A DNA stretch of 64,000 nucleotides from Eutreptiella sp. 'Long Island Sound 2002' (lineage: Eukaryota; Euglenozoa; Euglenophyceae; Eutreptiales; Eutreptiaceae). This document shows positions 13,560-26,682 of the stretch, in pieces. Position 1 is the stretch's first letter. Every line of letters begins with the position of its first letter. The DNA lies in contig OZ038378.1 in NCBI GenBank assembly GCA_964036045.1, positions 18,423,348 through 18,487,347 on the forward strand, given 5' to 3'. The notes below the pieces were generated by a model. The model saw only the letters and a list, made by a program, of their open reading frames with translations, was not told where the DNA came from and did not search any database. A program made the position numbers and the translations under genes.

Positions 13560-16500
13560 GAGGATTGTAACCAAAAGCCATCAGCAGATGTTGCTCATAT
13601 GACATGTCGTGTCATATAATGACACCGGTGATCTTGTCCGTACAAAAGGATTCACATGGGGTACATGCACTTCAACTGATCGAGCTTTTCGTGTCCATGT
13701 TACGTTATCGTAATTGTGGGGATTACGTTATCGTATCAGGGGGATTACGTTATCGTAATCATGGGGATTACGGTATCGTAATTGGGGGATTACGTTATCG
13801 TAACTGGGGGATTGTGTTATTGTAATCGTGGGGATTACGTTATCGTAACTGGGGGGTTACGTTATCGTAACTGGGGGATGACGTTATCATAATCGTGGGG
13901 ATTACGTTATCGTAACTGGGGGATTACGTTATCGTAGACTCATAGGAGGGTTGTAACCAAAAGCTCCCTCAGCAGACGTTGCTCATATGACATGTGGTGT
14001 CATATAATGACACCGGTGATCTTAACCGTACAAAAAGAATCACATGGGGTACATGCACTTCAACTGATCGAGCTTTTCGTGTCCATGTTACGTTATCGTA
14101 ACTTGGGGATTACGTTATCGTAATCGTGGCGATTACGTTATCGTAACTGGGGGATTACGTTATCGTAATCGTGGGGATTACGTTATCGTAATTGTGGGGA
14201 TTACGTTATTGTAACTGGGGGATTACGTTATCGTAACTGGGGGATTACGTTATCGTAACTGGGGGATTACGTTATCGCAGACTCATAGGAGGGTTGTAAC
14301 CAAAAGCTCCATCAGCAGATGTTGCTCATATGACGTGTGGTGTCATATAATGACACTGGTGATCTTAACCGTACAAAAAGAATCACATGGGGTACATGCA
14401 CTTCAAGTGATCGAGCTTTTCGTGTCCATGTTACGTTATCGTAATTGCGGGGATTACGTTATCGTAACTGGGGGATTACGTTATCGTAACTCGGGGATTA
14501 CGTTATCGTAATCGTGGGGATTACGTTATCGTAATCGTGGGGATTACGTTCTCGTAATCGTGGGGATTACGTTATCGTAATCGTAGGGATTACGTTATCG
14601 TAACTGGGGGATTACGTTATCGTAGACTCATAGGAGGATTGTAACCAAAAGCTCCATCAGCAGATGTTGCTCATATGACATGTGGTGTCATATAATGACA
14701 CTGGTGATCTTAACCGTGCAAAAGGAATCATATGGGGTACATGCACTTCAACTGATCGAGCTTTTTGTGTCCATGTTACGTTATCGTAATTGTGGGGATT
14801 GCGTTATCGTAATCTTGGGGATTACGTTATCGTAATCGTGGAGATTACGTTATCGTAACTGGGGGATTACGTTATCGTAACTGGGGGATTACGTTATCGT
14901 AACTGGGGGATCACGTTATCGTAACTGGGGGATTACGTTATCGTAACTGGGGGATTACGTTATCGCAGACTCATAGGAGGATTGTAACCAAAAGCTCCAT
15001 CAGCAGATGTTGCTCATATGACATGTGGTGTCATATAATGACACTGGTGATCTTAACCGTACAAAAAGAATCACATGGGGTACATGCACTTCAACTGATC
15101 GAGCTTTTCGTGTCCATGTTACCTTATCGTAACTGGGGGATTACGTTATCCTAATCGTGGGGATTACGCTATCGTAAGTGGGGGATTACGTTATCGTAAC
15201 TGGGGGATTACGTTATCGTAATCGTGGGGATTACGTTATCGTAACTGGGGGATTACGTTATCGTAACTGGGGGATTACGTTATCGTAACTGGGGGATTAC
15301 GTTACCGTAGACTCATAGGAGGGTTGTAACCAAAAGCTCCATCAGCAGACTTTGCTCATATGACATGTGGTGTCATATAATGACACCGGTGATCTTGTCC
15401 GTACAAAAGGATTCACATGGGGTACATGCACTTCAACTGATCGAGCTTTTCGTGTCCATGTTACGTTATCGTAATTGTGGGGATTACGTTATCGTATCAG
15501 GGGGATTACGTTATCGTAATCATGGGGATTACGGTATCGTAATTGGGGGATTACGTTATCGTAACTGGGGGATTGTGTTATTGTAATCGTGGGGATTACG
15601 TTATCGTAACTGGGGGGTTACGTTATCGTAACTGGGGGATGACGTTATCATAATCGTGGGGATTACGTTATCGTAACTGGGGGATTACGTTATCGTAGAC
15701 TCATAGGAGGGTTGTAACCAAAAGCTCCCTCAGCAGACGTTGCTCATATGACATGTGGTGTCATATAATGACACCGGTGATCTTAACCGTACAAAAAGAA
15801 TCACATGGGGTACATGCACTTCAACTGATCGAGCTTTTCGTGTCCATGTTACGTTATCGTAACTTGGGGATTACGTTATCGTAATCGTGGGGATTACGTT
15901 ATCGTAACTGGGGGATTACGTTATCGTAATCGTGGGGATTACGTTATCGTAATTGTGGGGCTTACGTTATTGTAACTGGGGGATTACGTTATCGTAACTG
16001 GGGGATTACGTTATCGTAACTGGGGGATTACGTTATCGCAGACTCATAGGAGGGTTGTAACCAAAAGCTCCATCAGCAGATGTTGCTCATATGACGTGTG
16101 GTGTCATATAATGACACTGGTGATCTTAACCGTACAAAAAGAATCACATGGGGTACATGCACTTCAAGTGATCGAGCTTTTCGTGTCCATGTTACGTTAT
16201 CGTAATTGCGGGGATTACGTTATCGTAACTGGGGGATTACGTTATCGTAACTCGGGGATTACGTTATCGTAATCGTGGGGATTACGTTATCGTAATCGTG
16301 GGGATTACGTTCTCGTAATCGTGGGGATTACGTTATCGTAATCGTAGGGATTACGTTATCGTAACTGGGGGATTACGTTATCGTAGACTCATAGGAGGAT
16401 TGTAACCAAAAGCTCCATCAGCAGATGTTGCTCATATGACATGTGGTGTCATATAATGACACTGGTGATCTTAACCGTGCAAAAGGAATCATATGGGGTA

Positions 16501-17095
16501 CATGCACTTCAACTGATCGAGCTTTTTGTGTCCATGTTACGTTATCGTAATTGTGGGGATTGCGTTATCGTAATCTTGGGGATTACGTTATCGTAATCGT
16601 GGAGATTACGTTATCGTAACTGGGGGATTACGTTATCGTAACTGGGGGATTACGTTATCGTAACTGGGGGATCACGTTATCGTAACTGGGGGATTACGTT
16701 ATCGTAACTGGGGGATTACGTTATCGCAGACTCATAGGAGGATTGTAACCAAAAGCTCCATCAGCAGATGTTGCTCATATGACATGTGGTGTCATATAAT
16801 GACACTGGTGATCTTAACCGTACAAAAAGAATCACATGGGGTACATGCACTTCAACTGATCGAGCTTTTCGTGTCCATGTTACCTTATCGTAACTGGGGG
16901 ATTACGTTATCCTAATCGTGGGGATTACGCTATCGTAAGTGGGGGATTACGTTATCGTAACTGGGGGATTACGTTATCGTAATTGTGGGGATTACGTTAT
17001 CGTAACTGGGGGATTACGTTATCGTAACTGGGGGATTACGTTATCGTAACTGGGGGATTACGTTACCGTAGACTCATAGGAGGGTTGTAACCAAA
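13560..17095 (+). repeat. 1,761-bp near-identical tandem duplication of five modules
   Basis: Module starts at 13941, 14284, 14629, 14972 and 15314 reappear at 15702, 16045, 16389, 16733 and 17075, a constant shift of 1,760-1,761 bp. Idiosyncratic variants are copied too, such as TGCGTTATCGTAATCTTGG at 14809 and 16570 and GATTACGGTATCG near 13766 and 15527. I noticed only a few substitutions between the copies, for example near 14128/15889 and 15221/16982. The duplication is therefore recent. Confidence 0.9.
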
Positions 17096-17259
17096 AGCTC
17101 CATCAGCAGACTTTGCTCATATGACATGTGGTGTCATATAATGACAATGGTGATCTTAACCGTACAAAAAGAATCACATGGGGTACATGCACTTCAACTG
17201 ATCGAGCTTTTCGTGTCCATGTTACGTTATCGTAACTGGGGTATTACGCTATCGTAAAC

Positions 17260-18495
17260 GTGGGGATTACGTTATCGTATGGAAAAACCCGGCCACCACA
17301 GCAATTTTTGCCACACGGTGGACTTGGAAAAGCCTGGTCAGAGAATTATTTGTCAACATCAACAGACTCATCACCAGATTTGCAACTTTCGGATTTGGCG
17401 GACAGCGGGCCACGGCCATACGGTGGAAAACATGGAATTAGAAAGGGGAAAGCCTGGCCAGCGAATTCAGCGAATTATTCGCCAACATTAACAGACTCAT
17501 CACCAGATTTGGCGGACAGCGGGCCACGGCCATACGGTGGAAAACATGGAATTGGAAAGGGGAAAGCCTGGCCAGCGAATTCAGCGAATTATTCGCCAAC
17601 ATTAACAGACTCATCACCAGATTTGGCGGACAGCGGGCCACGGCCATACGGTGGAAAACATGGAATTGGAAAGGGGAAAGCCTGGTCAGCGAATTCAGCG
17701 AATTTTTCGCCAACATTACCAGACTCGCAATTGCATGACGATACGAGAAACGTGATAGCGAATGATGTGCCGACATCCCCCGCCGTTTCCCCCCTCCTTA
17801 CTGGTATACCGTTGTCACCCGGATATTTACCCGGCGAATTGCCACACCACCGAATTGCCACCCCTCCTGTGCTCAGTCAAGCAACGCCACCGCCACCGCC
17901 ACCGTTTGACGTTTCTGAGGAGCAAGAAGGAAGAAAAAACAAAAGGAAATATATCAATGGTTGGGAGATGCTTGTTCCTGGATATGTAAGTCCCAAAGTA
18001 GGTCGGACAGAACGTTTCCCAAAGGTGAGACGGTCATAGATAACGTTACAACTAAAGAAGGTAACCAGTGGACCCCGATATCACCGGATAAGACGCACCC
18101 AAAATAAAACGAGTTACGTTCAGGATCTGAGGCCTTGGGCACGCAGCACCACCTCCGCGGTCATTCTGTTCCACTGCCCCAGCTCGCGGGACCGGAAGCT
18201 GTTGTTTCAGAACTATGGCTCGTGTTTCCCAGACTTTCAGGTTTTCAATCACGTGTTCTCCAAAATTTGCAGTCAGAAATACACCGCCATGGTCATCCTA
18301 CTAAACAACGGGTCGTTGAACCTACTGGAGAACGTGTTCTGGTTCCGAGCCCGACCGGAGGACCAACAGTTGGCACACAACGGAGTCTTGAAACTTGGAC
18401 ACCCCATCTGCTGGCAGCATGCCGAGGAACGGACTGACGAGAAGCGGCAGAACCGGATGGCCCTGATGAGTTGCCACAGCGCGGATGAAAAGTAG
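17260..18495 (+). pseudogene. Macrosatellite gene-like block, copy 1: two-exon candidate with lost start codon
   Basis: The candidate exon 1 frame runs from 17260 to 17985. A putative intron at 17986-18240 starts GTAAGT and ends TTTCAG (255 bp, phase 0). Exon 2 runs from 18241 to TAG at 18493-18495. The spliced frame is open throughout. Exon 1 has three 38-residue repeats containing PRPYGGKHGI and KAWPANSANYSP, then a six-proline run and the basic KNKRK. The position equivalent to the ATG in the other copies reads GTG here (AAACGTGGGG). A 4-bp deletion relative to the other copies near 18026 would break the unspliced frame but falls within the proposed intron. No protein family is recognised. 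Alternatively the block is non-coding and its open frames come from its internal 114-bp repeat. Confidence 0.35.
17395..17735 (+). repeat. 114-bp tandem repeat (three copies plus a diverged fourth) in the gene-like block
   Basis: The segment containing GGCGGACAGCGGGCCACGGC, then ACATGGAATT and GCGAATTCAGCGAATTATTC, repeats every 114 bp. A diverged partial copy lies upstream (TTGTCAACATCAACAGACTC). The same structure is in the blocks at 32855-33195 and 54403-54743. The period is 38 codons with no stop in any forward frame, so it can extend open frames without coding. The frame after W or KAW reads as a proline/serine/glycine-rich repeat; another forward frame reads as a tryptophan-rich repeat. 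Confidence 0.9.
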
Positions 18496-19552
18496 TTGGA
18501 TCTCATCTCTATCTACCTATGTAAGAGTGATGCATAGAGTGATCCATAGAGTGACCCATAGAGTGATCCATAGACTGATCCATAGAGTGATCCATAGAGT
18601 GATCCATAGAGTGATCCATAGAGTGATCCATAGAGTGATTTATGGAGTGATCCATAGAGTGATCCATAGAGTGATCCATGGAGTGATCCGTAGAGTGATC
18701 CATGGGGTGATCAATGGAGTGATCCATAGAGTGATCCATGGAGTGATCTATAGAGTGATCCATAGAGTGATCCATGGAGTGATCCATAGAGTGATGCATA
18801 CAGTGATCCATACAGTGATCCAAGGGGCGATCCATGGAGTGATCCATAGAGTGATGCATAGACTGATCCATAGAGTGATCCACAGTGTGATCCATAGAGT
18901 GATCCATGGAGTGATCCATAGAGTGATCCATAGAGTGATCCATAGAGTGATCCATGGAGTGATCCATAGAGTGATCCATGGAGTGATGCATAGAGTGATC
19001 CATAGAGTGATCCATAGAGTGATCCATAGAGTTATCCATGGAGTGATCCATAGAGTGAGCCATAGAGTGATCCATAGAGTTATCCATAGAGTTATCCATA
19101 GAGTGATCCACAGAGTGATCCATAGAGTGATCCATGGAGTGATCCATGGTGTGATCCATAGAGTGATCCATGGAGTGATCCATAGAGTGATCCATGAGGT
19201 GATCCATAGAGGGTTCCATGGAGTGATGCATAGAGTGATCCATAGAGTGATCCATGGAGTGATCCAGAGAGTGATCCATGGAGTGATTCATAGAGTGATC
19301 CATGGAGTGATGCATAGAGTGATCCATGCAGTGATCCATGGAGTGATCCATAGAGTGAGCCATAGAGTGATCCATAGAGTGATCCATAGAGTTATCCATA
19401 GAGTGATCCATAGAGTGATCCATAGAGTGATCCATAGAGTGATCCATGGAGTGATCCATGGAGTGATCCATAGAGTGTTCCATAAGGTGATCCATAGAGG
19501 GTTCCATGGAGTGATGCATAGAGTGATCCATAGAGTGATGCATACAGTGATC
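18496..19552 (+). repeat. 12-bp satellite array A, unit 2
   Basis: A short block tail (TTGGATCTCATC to CTATGTAAGA) leads into GTGATCCATAGA-family units at about 18528. Marker order (GGGGTGATCAATGG, CAAGGGGCGATCC, GAGGTGATCCATAGAGGG) follows that of array A in unit 1. It ends with GTGATCCGGTCTTACACC, a one-base variant of the usual 12-to-21-bp junction. Confidence 0.97.
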
Positions 19553-19625
19553 CGGTCTTACACCACTTTACACGGGCCTTACACCACTTTACACGGGCCT
19601 TACACCGCTCTACACGGGCCTTACA
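19553..19625 (+). repeat. Short 21-bp satellite segment left of an insert
   Basis: About three and a half 21-bp units follow the junction and stop abruptly at CCTTACAG, where non-satellite sequence begins. The first units match the first units of the 21-bp arrays in the other macrosatellite units, including the early ACACCGCT variant. Confidence 0.93.
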
Positions 19626-20414
19626 GGTGGGTAGGTAGGTAGGTGCACTCGGTCGTGGAGAGGCGCCCCATGGTTCCCCCTGGCGTCGCCCCCGTGACGA
19701 ACAGGAAGAGGTTCCGCGCGTGAAGAGGGGAGGCGGCTTACTTCCCGCTAGACTTGACTGATGGCCCCCAACAAAGCGGCCCCGGGCAACACCGGGAGGG
19801 CTGATCGCCGCCAGCGTGACTGCTTGTCATGCCGGGAGGGTGGGCCCCCGTGCTTGCGCACGTCCCCTCCTTTGGGCGGAACCCTAGGGGTTCACCGGAC
19901 TTCCTGGCGTATCCCGTTCCCAAGGCATGCATGCATGTTCTTGGTACTGGGGTTCCGAGGTGCTTGGGTGTCGCACGCTCCGCCTCAAGTCCCAAAGCAG
20001 CGCAGGCCTTAGGATGCAGCCTTACCCCCGGTCTCCGGATCTCGTTTGGCCGGGTCACCTGCATGGCACGGGCTGCCTCAGTGCCCGGGCTATGGACACT
20101 GGGTTTCCTACCGTTGCGTGGCGCTTGTGTTTGGGTCTGGGTTGTGGTTGGGTTCGGGTTTCGGCTGCGCCCTGCCACTCCTGGCTGGGGTGTTGGGGTG
20201 TGTGTGTGCTCGTGTGCGCGCTCCGCTTGCACCCAGCCACTCCTGGCACGGGTGCGCGGTGTGGGTGTGTGTGTTTGGGCTCGGGTTTCGGCTGCGCCCC
20301 GCCACTCCTGGCTGGGGTGTGCGTTGTGGGTGTGTGTGCTCGGGCTCGGGTTTTGGCTGCGCCCCGCCACCCCTGGCTGGGGTGTTGGGCTGTGTGTGTG
20401 CTCGTGTGCGCGCT
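19626..20414. other. 789-bp unique GC-rich insert in the 21-bp array, unidentified
   Basis: This segment is not satellite and is not found elsewhere in the window. It opens with a GGTA tetranucleotide run (GTGGGTAGGTAGGTAGGTGC), followed by ~500 bp of GC-rich non-repetitive sequence. The last ~265 bp hold about four diverged tandem repeats of ~55-75 bp around GGCTGCGCCC, GCCACTCCTGGCTGGGGTG and GTGTGTGTG tracts. CCTTACA lies on both sides (19619-19625 and 20415-20421), but this heptamer is in every satellite unit, so it is not proof of a target-site duplication. Reading frames are open on both strands, as expected of GC-rich DNA. I recognise no domain. It could be a fragment of a mobile element or a captured minisatellite. 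Confidence 0.75.
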
Positions 20415-23400
20415 CCTTACATGGGCCTTACACCACTTTGCACGGACCTTACACCACTTTACACGGGCCTTGCACTACTTTACACGGGCCTTACACCACT
20501 TTACACGGGCCCTACACCACTTTACACGGGCCTTACACCACTTTACACGGGCCTTACACCACTTTACACGGGCCTTACACCACTTTGCACGGGCCTTACA
20601 CCACTTTACACGGGCCTTACACCACTTTACACGGGCCTTCCACCACTTTGCATGGGCCTTCCCCCACTTTACACGGGCCTTACACCACTTTACACGCGCC
20701 TTACACCACTTTACATGCGCGTTACACCACTTTACACCGGCCTTACACCACTTTACCCGGGCCTTACACCACTTTACACGGGCCTTACACCCCTTTACAC
20801 GTGCCTTACACCACTTTACACGGGCCTTACACCACTTTACACGGGCTTTATACCACTTTACACGGGCCTTACACCACTTTACACGGGCCTTACACCACTT
20901 TACACGGGCCTTACACCACTTTACACGGGCCTAACACCACTTTACACGGGCCTTACACCACTTTACACGGGCCTTACACCACTTTACACGGACCTTACAC
21001 CACTTTACACGGGCCTTACACCACTTTACACGGGCCTTACACCACTTTGCACGGGCCTTACACCACTTTACACGGGCCTTCCGCCACTTTGCACGGGCCT
21101 TACACTACTTTACACGGGCCTTACACCAATTTACACGGGCCTTACACCACTTTACACGGGCTTTACAGTACTTTACACGGGCCTTACACCACTTTACACG
21201 GGCCTTGCACCACTTTACACGTGCCTTACACCACTTTACACGGGCCTTACACCACTTTACACGGGCCTTCCCCCACTTTGCACGGACCTTACACCACTTT
21301 ACACGGACCTTACACCACTTTACACGGACCTTACACCACTTTACACGGGCCTTACACCACTTTACACGGGCCTTACACCACTTTGCACGGACCTTACACC
21401 ACTTTACACGGACCTTACACCACTTTACACGGGCCTTACACCACTTTGCACGGGCCTGACACCACTTTACACGGACCTTACACCACTTTACACGGGCCTT
21501 ACACCACTTTACACAGGCCTTACACCACTTTACACGGGCCTCACACCACTTTACACGGGCCTTACACCACTTTACACGGGCCTTACACCCCTTTACACGT
21601 GCCTTACACCACTTTACACCGGCCTTACACCACTTTAAACGGACCTTACACCACTTTACACGGGCCTTACACCACTTTACACGGGCCTTGCGCCACTTTG
21701 CACGGGCCTTACACCACTTTACACGGGCCTTACACCACTTTACACGGGCCTTACACCTCTTTACACGGACCTTACACCACTTTACACGGGCCTTACACCA
21801 CTTTACACGGGCCTTACACCACTTTACACGGCCGTTACACCACTTTACACGTGCCTTACACCACTTTACACGGACCTTACCCTACTTTACACGGGCCTTA
21901 CACCACTTTACACGGGCCTTACACCACTCTACACGGGCCTTACACCACTTTACACGGGCCTTACACCATTTTACACGGGCCTTACACCACTTTACACGGG
22001 CCTTACACCGCTTTACACGGGCCTTCCACCGCTTTACACGGGCCTTCCGCCACTTTACACGGGCCTTACACCACTTCACACGGGCCTTACACCACTTTAC
22101 ACGGACCTTACACCACTTTACACGGGCCTTACACCACTTTACACGGGCCTTACACCACTTTACGCGGGCCTTGCACCGCTTTACACGGGCCTTCCGCCAC
22201 TTTACACGGGCCTTACACCACTTTACACGGTCCTTACACCACTTTACACGGGCCTTACACCACTTTACACGGACCTTACACCACTTTACACGGGCCTTAC
22301 ACCACTTTACACAGGCCTTACACCACTTTACACGGGCCTGACACCACTTTACACAGGCCTTACACCACTTTACACAGGCCTTACACCGCTTTACCCGGGC
22401 CTTCCGCCACTTTACATGGGCCTTGCACCACTTTACACGGTCCTTACACCACTTTACACGGACCTTACACCACTTTACACGGACCTTACACCACTTTACA
22501 CGGGCCTTACACCACTTTACACGGGCCTTGCACCACTTTACACGGGCCTTACACCACTTTACACGTGCCTTACACCACTTTACACGGGCCTTACACCACT
22601 TTACACGGGCCTTACACCGCTTTACACGGGCCTTACACCACTTTACACGGGCCTTACACCACTTTACACGGGCTTTACAGCACTTTACACGGGCCTTACA
22701 CCACTTTACACGGGCGTTACACCACTTTACACGGGCGTTACACCACTTTACACGGGCCTTACACCACTTTACACGGGCCTTACACCACTTTACACGGGCC
22801 TTACACCACTTTGCACGGGCCTTCCCCCACTTTACACGGGCCTTACACCACTTTACATGGGCCTTACACCACTTTACACGGGCCTTACACCACTTTACAC
22901 GGACCTTACACCACTTTACACGATCCTTGAAAAAAAAAGTCTCACTTTACACGGGCCTTACACCACTTTACACGGGCCTTACACCGCTTTACACGGGCCT
23001 TACACCGCTTTACACGGGCCTTCCGCCACTTTACACGGGCCTTACACCACTTCACACGGGCCTTACACCACTTTACACGGACCTTACACCACTTTACACG
23101 GGCCTTACACCACTTTACACGGGCCTTACACCACTTTACGCGGGCCTTGCACCGCTTTACACGGGCCTTCCGCCACTTTACACGGGCCTTACACCACTTT
23201 ACACGGTCCTTACACCACTTTACACGGGCCTTACACCACTTTACACGGACCTTACACCACTTTACACGGGCCTTACACCACTTTACACAGGCCTTACACC
23301 ACTTTACACGGGCCTGACACCACTTTACACAGGCCTTACACCACTTTACACAGGCCTTACACCGCTTTACCCGGGCCTTCCGCCACTTTACATGGGCCTT

Positions 23401-26400
23401 GCACCACTTTACACGGTCCTTACACCACTTTACACGGACCTTACACCACTTTACACGGACCTTACACCACTTTACACGGGCCTTACACCACTTTACACGG
23501 GCCTTGCACCACTTTACACGGGCCTTACACCACTTTACAGGGCCCTTACACCACTTTACACGGGCCTTACACCACTTTACACGGGCCTTACACCGCTTTA
23601 CACGGGCCTTACACCACTTTACACGGGCCTTACACCACTTTACACGGCCTTTACAGCACTTTACACGGGCCTTACACCACTTTACACGGGCGTTACACCA
23701 CTTTACACGGGCGTTACACCACTTTACACGGGCCTTACACCACTTTACACGGGCCTTACACCACTTTACACAGGCCTTACACCACTTTGCACGGGCCTTC
23801 CCCCACTTTACACGGGCCTTACACCACTTTACATGGGCCTTACACCACTTTACACGGGCCTTACACCACTTTACACGGACCTTACACCACTTTACACGAT
23901 CCTTGAAAAAAAAAGTCTCACTTTACACGGGCCTTACACCACTTTACACGAACCCTACAGCACTTTACACGGGCCTTACACCACTTTACACGAACCCTAC
24001 AGCACTTTACACGGACCTTACACCACCTTACACGGACCTTACACCACTTTACACGGACCTTACACCACTTTACACGGACCTTACACCACTTGACACGGGC
24101 CTTACACCACTTTACATGGGCCTTACACCACTTTACACGGGCCTTACACCACTTTGCACGGACCTTACACCACTTTACACGATCCTTACACCACTTTACA
24201 CGGGCCTTACACCACTTTACACGGGCCTTACACCACTTTACACGGGCCTTACACCACTTTACACGGGCCTTACACCACTTTACACGGGCCTTACACCACT
24301 TTACACGGGCCTTACACCACTTTACACGGGCCTTATACCACTTTACACGGGCCTTACACCACTTTACACGGGCCTTACACCACTTTACACGGGCCTTACA
24401 CCACTTTACACGGGCCTTACACCACTTTACACGGGCCTTCCGCCACTTTACACGGGCCTTGCACCACTTTACACGGGCCTTACACCACTTTACCCACGCC
24501 TTACACCACTTTACACGGGCCTCACACCACTTTACACGGGCTTTATACCACTTTACACGGGCCTTACACCACTTTACACGGGCCTTACACCACTTTGCAC
24601 GGGCCTTACACCACTTTACACGGGCCTTACACCACGTCACGGGGGCCTTACACCACTTTACACGGGCCTTACACCACTTTACACGGGCCCTACACCACTT
24701 TACACGGGCCTTGCACCACTTTACACGGGCCTTACACCACTTTGCACGGGCCTTACACCACTTTACACGGGCCGTACACCACTTACACGGGCCTTACACC
24801 ACTTTACACGGGCCTTACACCACTTTACACGCTCCTTCCGCCACTTTGCACGGACCTTACACCACTTTACACGGGCCTTACACCACTTTACACGGGCCTT
24901 ACACCACTTTACACGGGCCTTACACCACTTTACACGGGCCTTACACCACTTTACACGGGCCTTACACCACTTTACAAGGGCCTTCCCCCACTTTACACGG
25001 GCCTTACACCACTTTACACGGGCCTTACACCACTTTACACGGGCCTTACACCACTTTACAGGGGCCTTACACCACTTTACACGGGCCTTACACCACTTTA
25101 CACGGGCTTTATACCACTTTACACGGGCCTTACACCACTTGACACGGGCCTTACACCACTTTGCACGGGCCTTACACTACTTTACACAGGCCTTACACCA
25201 CTTTACACGGGCCTTCCGCCACTTTACACGGGCCTTGCACCACTTTACACGGGCCTTACACCACTTTACCCCCGCCTTACACCACTTTACACGGGCCTCA
25301 CACCACTTTACACGGGCTTTATACCACTTTACACGGGCCTTACACCACTTTACACGGGCCTTACACCACTTTGCACGGGCCTTACACCACTTCACACGGG
25401 CCTAACACCACTTTACATGGGCTTTATACCACTTTACACGGGCCTTACACCACGTTACCCCCGCCTTACACCACTTTACACGGGCCTCACACCACTTTGC
25501 ACGGGCCTTACACCACTTTACACGGGCCTTACACCACGTCACGGGGGCCTTACACCACTTTACACGGGCCTTACACCACTTTACACGGGCCTTACACCAC
25601 GTCACGGGGGCCTTACACCACTTTACACGGGCCTTACACCACTTTACACGGGCCTTACACCACTTTACACGGGCCTTGCACCACTTTACACGGGCCTTAC
25701 ACCACTTTACACGGACCTTACACCACTTTACACGGGCCGTACACCACTTACACGGGCCTTACACCACTTTACACGGGCCTTACACCACTTTACACGGACC
25801 TTACACCACTTTACACGGGCCTTCCGCCACTTTACACGGGCCTTACACCACTTTACACGGGCCTTACAGCACTTTACACGGGCCTTACACCACTTTACAC
25901 GCTCCTTCCGCCACTTTGCACGGACCTTACACCACTTTACACGGGCCTTACACCACTTTGCACGGGCCTTACACCACTTTACACGGGCCTTACACCACCT
26001 TACACGGACCTTACACCACTTTACACGGGCCTTAAACCACTTTACACGGGCCTTACACCACTTTACACGGGCCTTACACCACTTTACAGGGCCCTTACAC
26101 CATTTTACACGTGCCTTACACCACTTTACACGGGCCTGACACCACTGTACACGGGCCTTACACCACTTTACACGGGCCTTACACCACTTTACACGGGCCT
26201 TACACCATTTTACACGGGCCTTACACCACTTTACACGGACCTTACACCACTTTACACGGGCCTTACACCACTTTACACGGGCCTTACACCACTTTACACG
26301 GGCCTTGCACCACTTTACACGGGCCTTACACCACTTTACACGGGCCTTCCGCCACTTTACACGGGCCTTGCACCACTTTACACGGGCCTTACACCACTTT

Positions 26401-26682
26401 ACACGGGCCTTCCGCCACTTTACACGGGCCTTACACCACTTTACACGGGCCTTACACCACTTTACACGGGCCTTACACCACTTTACACGGACCTTACACC
26501 ACTTTACACGGGCCTTACACCACTTTACACGGGCCTGACACCACTTTACACGGACCTTACACCACTTTACACCGGCCTTACACCACTTTACACGGTCCTT
26601 ACACCACTTTACACGGGCCTTACACCACTTTACACGGGCCTTAAACCACTTTACACGGGCCTTACACCACTTTACACGGATC
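20415..26682 (+). repeat. 21-bp satellite array, unit 2
   Basis: The same 21-bp family as at 1443-9974, resuming after the unique insert. It contains two shortened oligo-A interruptions (22925 and 23901) and several copies of the one-base-deleted unit CCGTACACCACTTACACGGG (24773, 25737). The unit CACCACGTCACGGGGGCC recurs at 24632, 25534 and 25599. The array ends with CTTAAACCAC, then TTACACGGATCCGTAGAG. Confidence 0.97.
21960..23921 (+). repeat. 976-bp tandem duplication ending in the oligo-A interruption
   Basis: GTCTCAC after the nine-A tract lies at 22939 and 23915, exactly 976 bp apart. Preceding markers, such as the CACCACTTCACACGGG unit and the paired GGGCGTTACACC units, recur at the same shift. 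The left boundary is approximate. Confidence 0.85.

Larger units (their letters stand above)
13320..17278 (+). repeat. 22-23-bp satellite with ~150-bp spacer modules, unit 1 (12 modules)
   Basis: Twelve higher-order units start at CATAGGAGG near 13324, 13549, 13941, 14284, 14629, 14972, 15314, 15702, 16045, 16389, 16733 and 17075, mostly 342-345 bp apart. Each has a conserved ~150-bp module (CATAGGAGG to GTGTCCATG) followed by 4-9 repeats of a 22- or 23-bp unit. That unit has the core GGATTACGTTATCGTAA preceded by CTGGG or TCGTG. The core contains the dyad TTACG-TTAT-CGTAA. The module contains the perfect 8-bp inverted repeat ATATGACA and TGTCATAT with a 5-base spacer. No gene is supported; short open frames of ~70 codons recur with the module. 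Confidence 0.95.

Noticed and set aside
13604-13825. Recurrent ~70-codon open frames starting near the hairpin of the 150-bp module
   Set aside because: They recur with each module, start at or near the same ATG and run into the 22-bp repeats until phase brings a stop. They are by-products of the repeat, with no independent evidence of coding.
13320-17278. CRISPR-like array (22-bp repeats with spacers)
   Set aside because: The repeats are contiguous, the ~150-bp intervals are themselves conserved copies rather than unique spacers, no cas genes are present and the context is eukaryotic satellite.
13320-17278. Telomeric repeat
   Set aside because: The G-rich GGGGATTACG-type unit is 22-23 bp and lacks TTAGGG-like or other known short telomere units. 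It is interrupted by modules and lies internally between other satellites.
19738-20370. Genes on either strand of the 789-bp insert (83-210 codons)
   Set aside because: Several overlapping frames are open on both strands because of GC-richness and the internal repeats. Some extend directly into satellite. No domain or plausible start was found.
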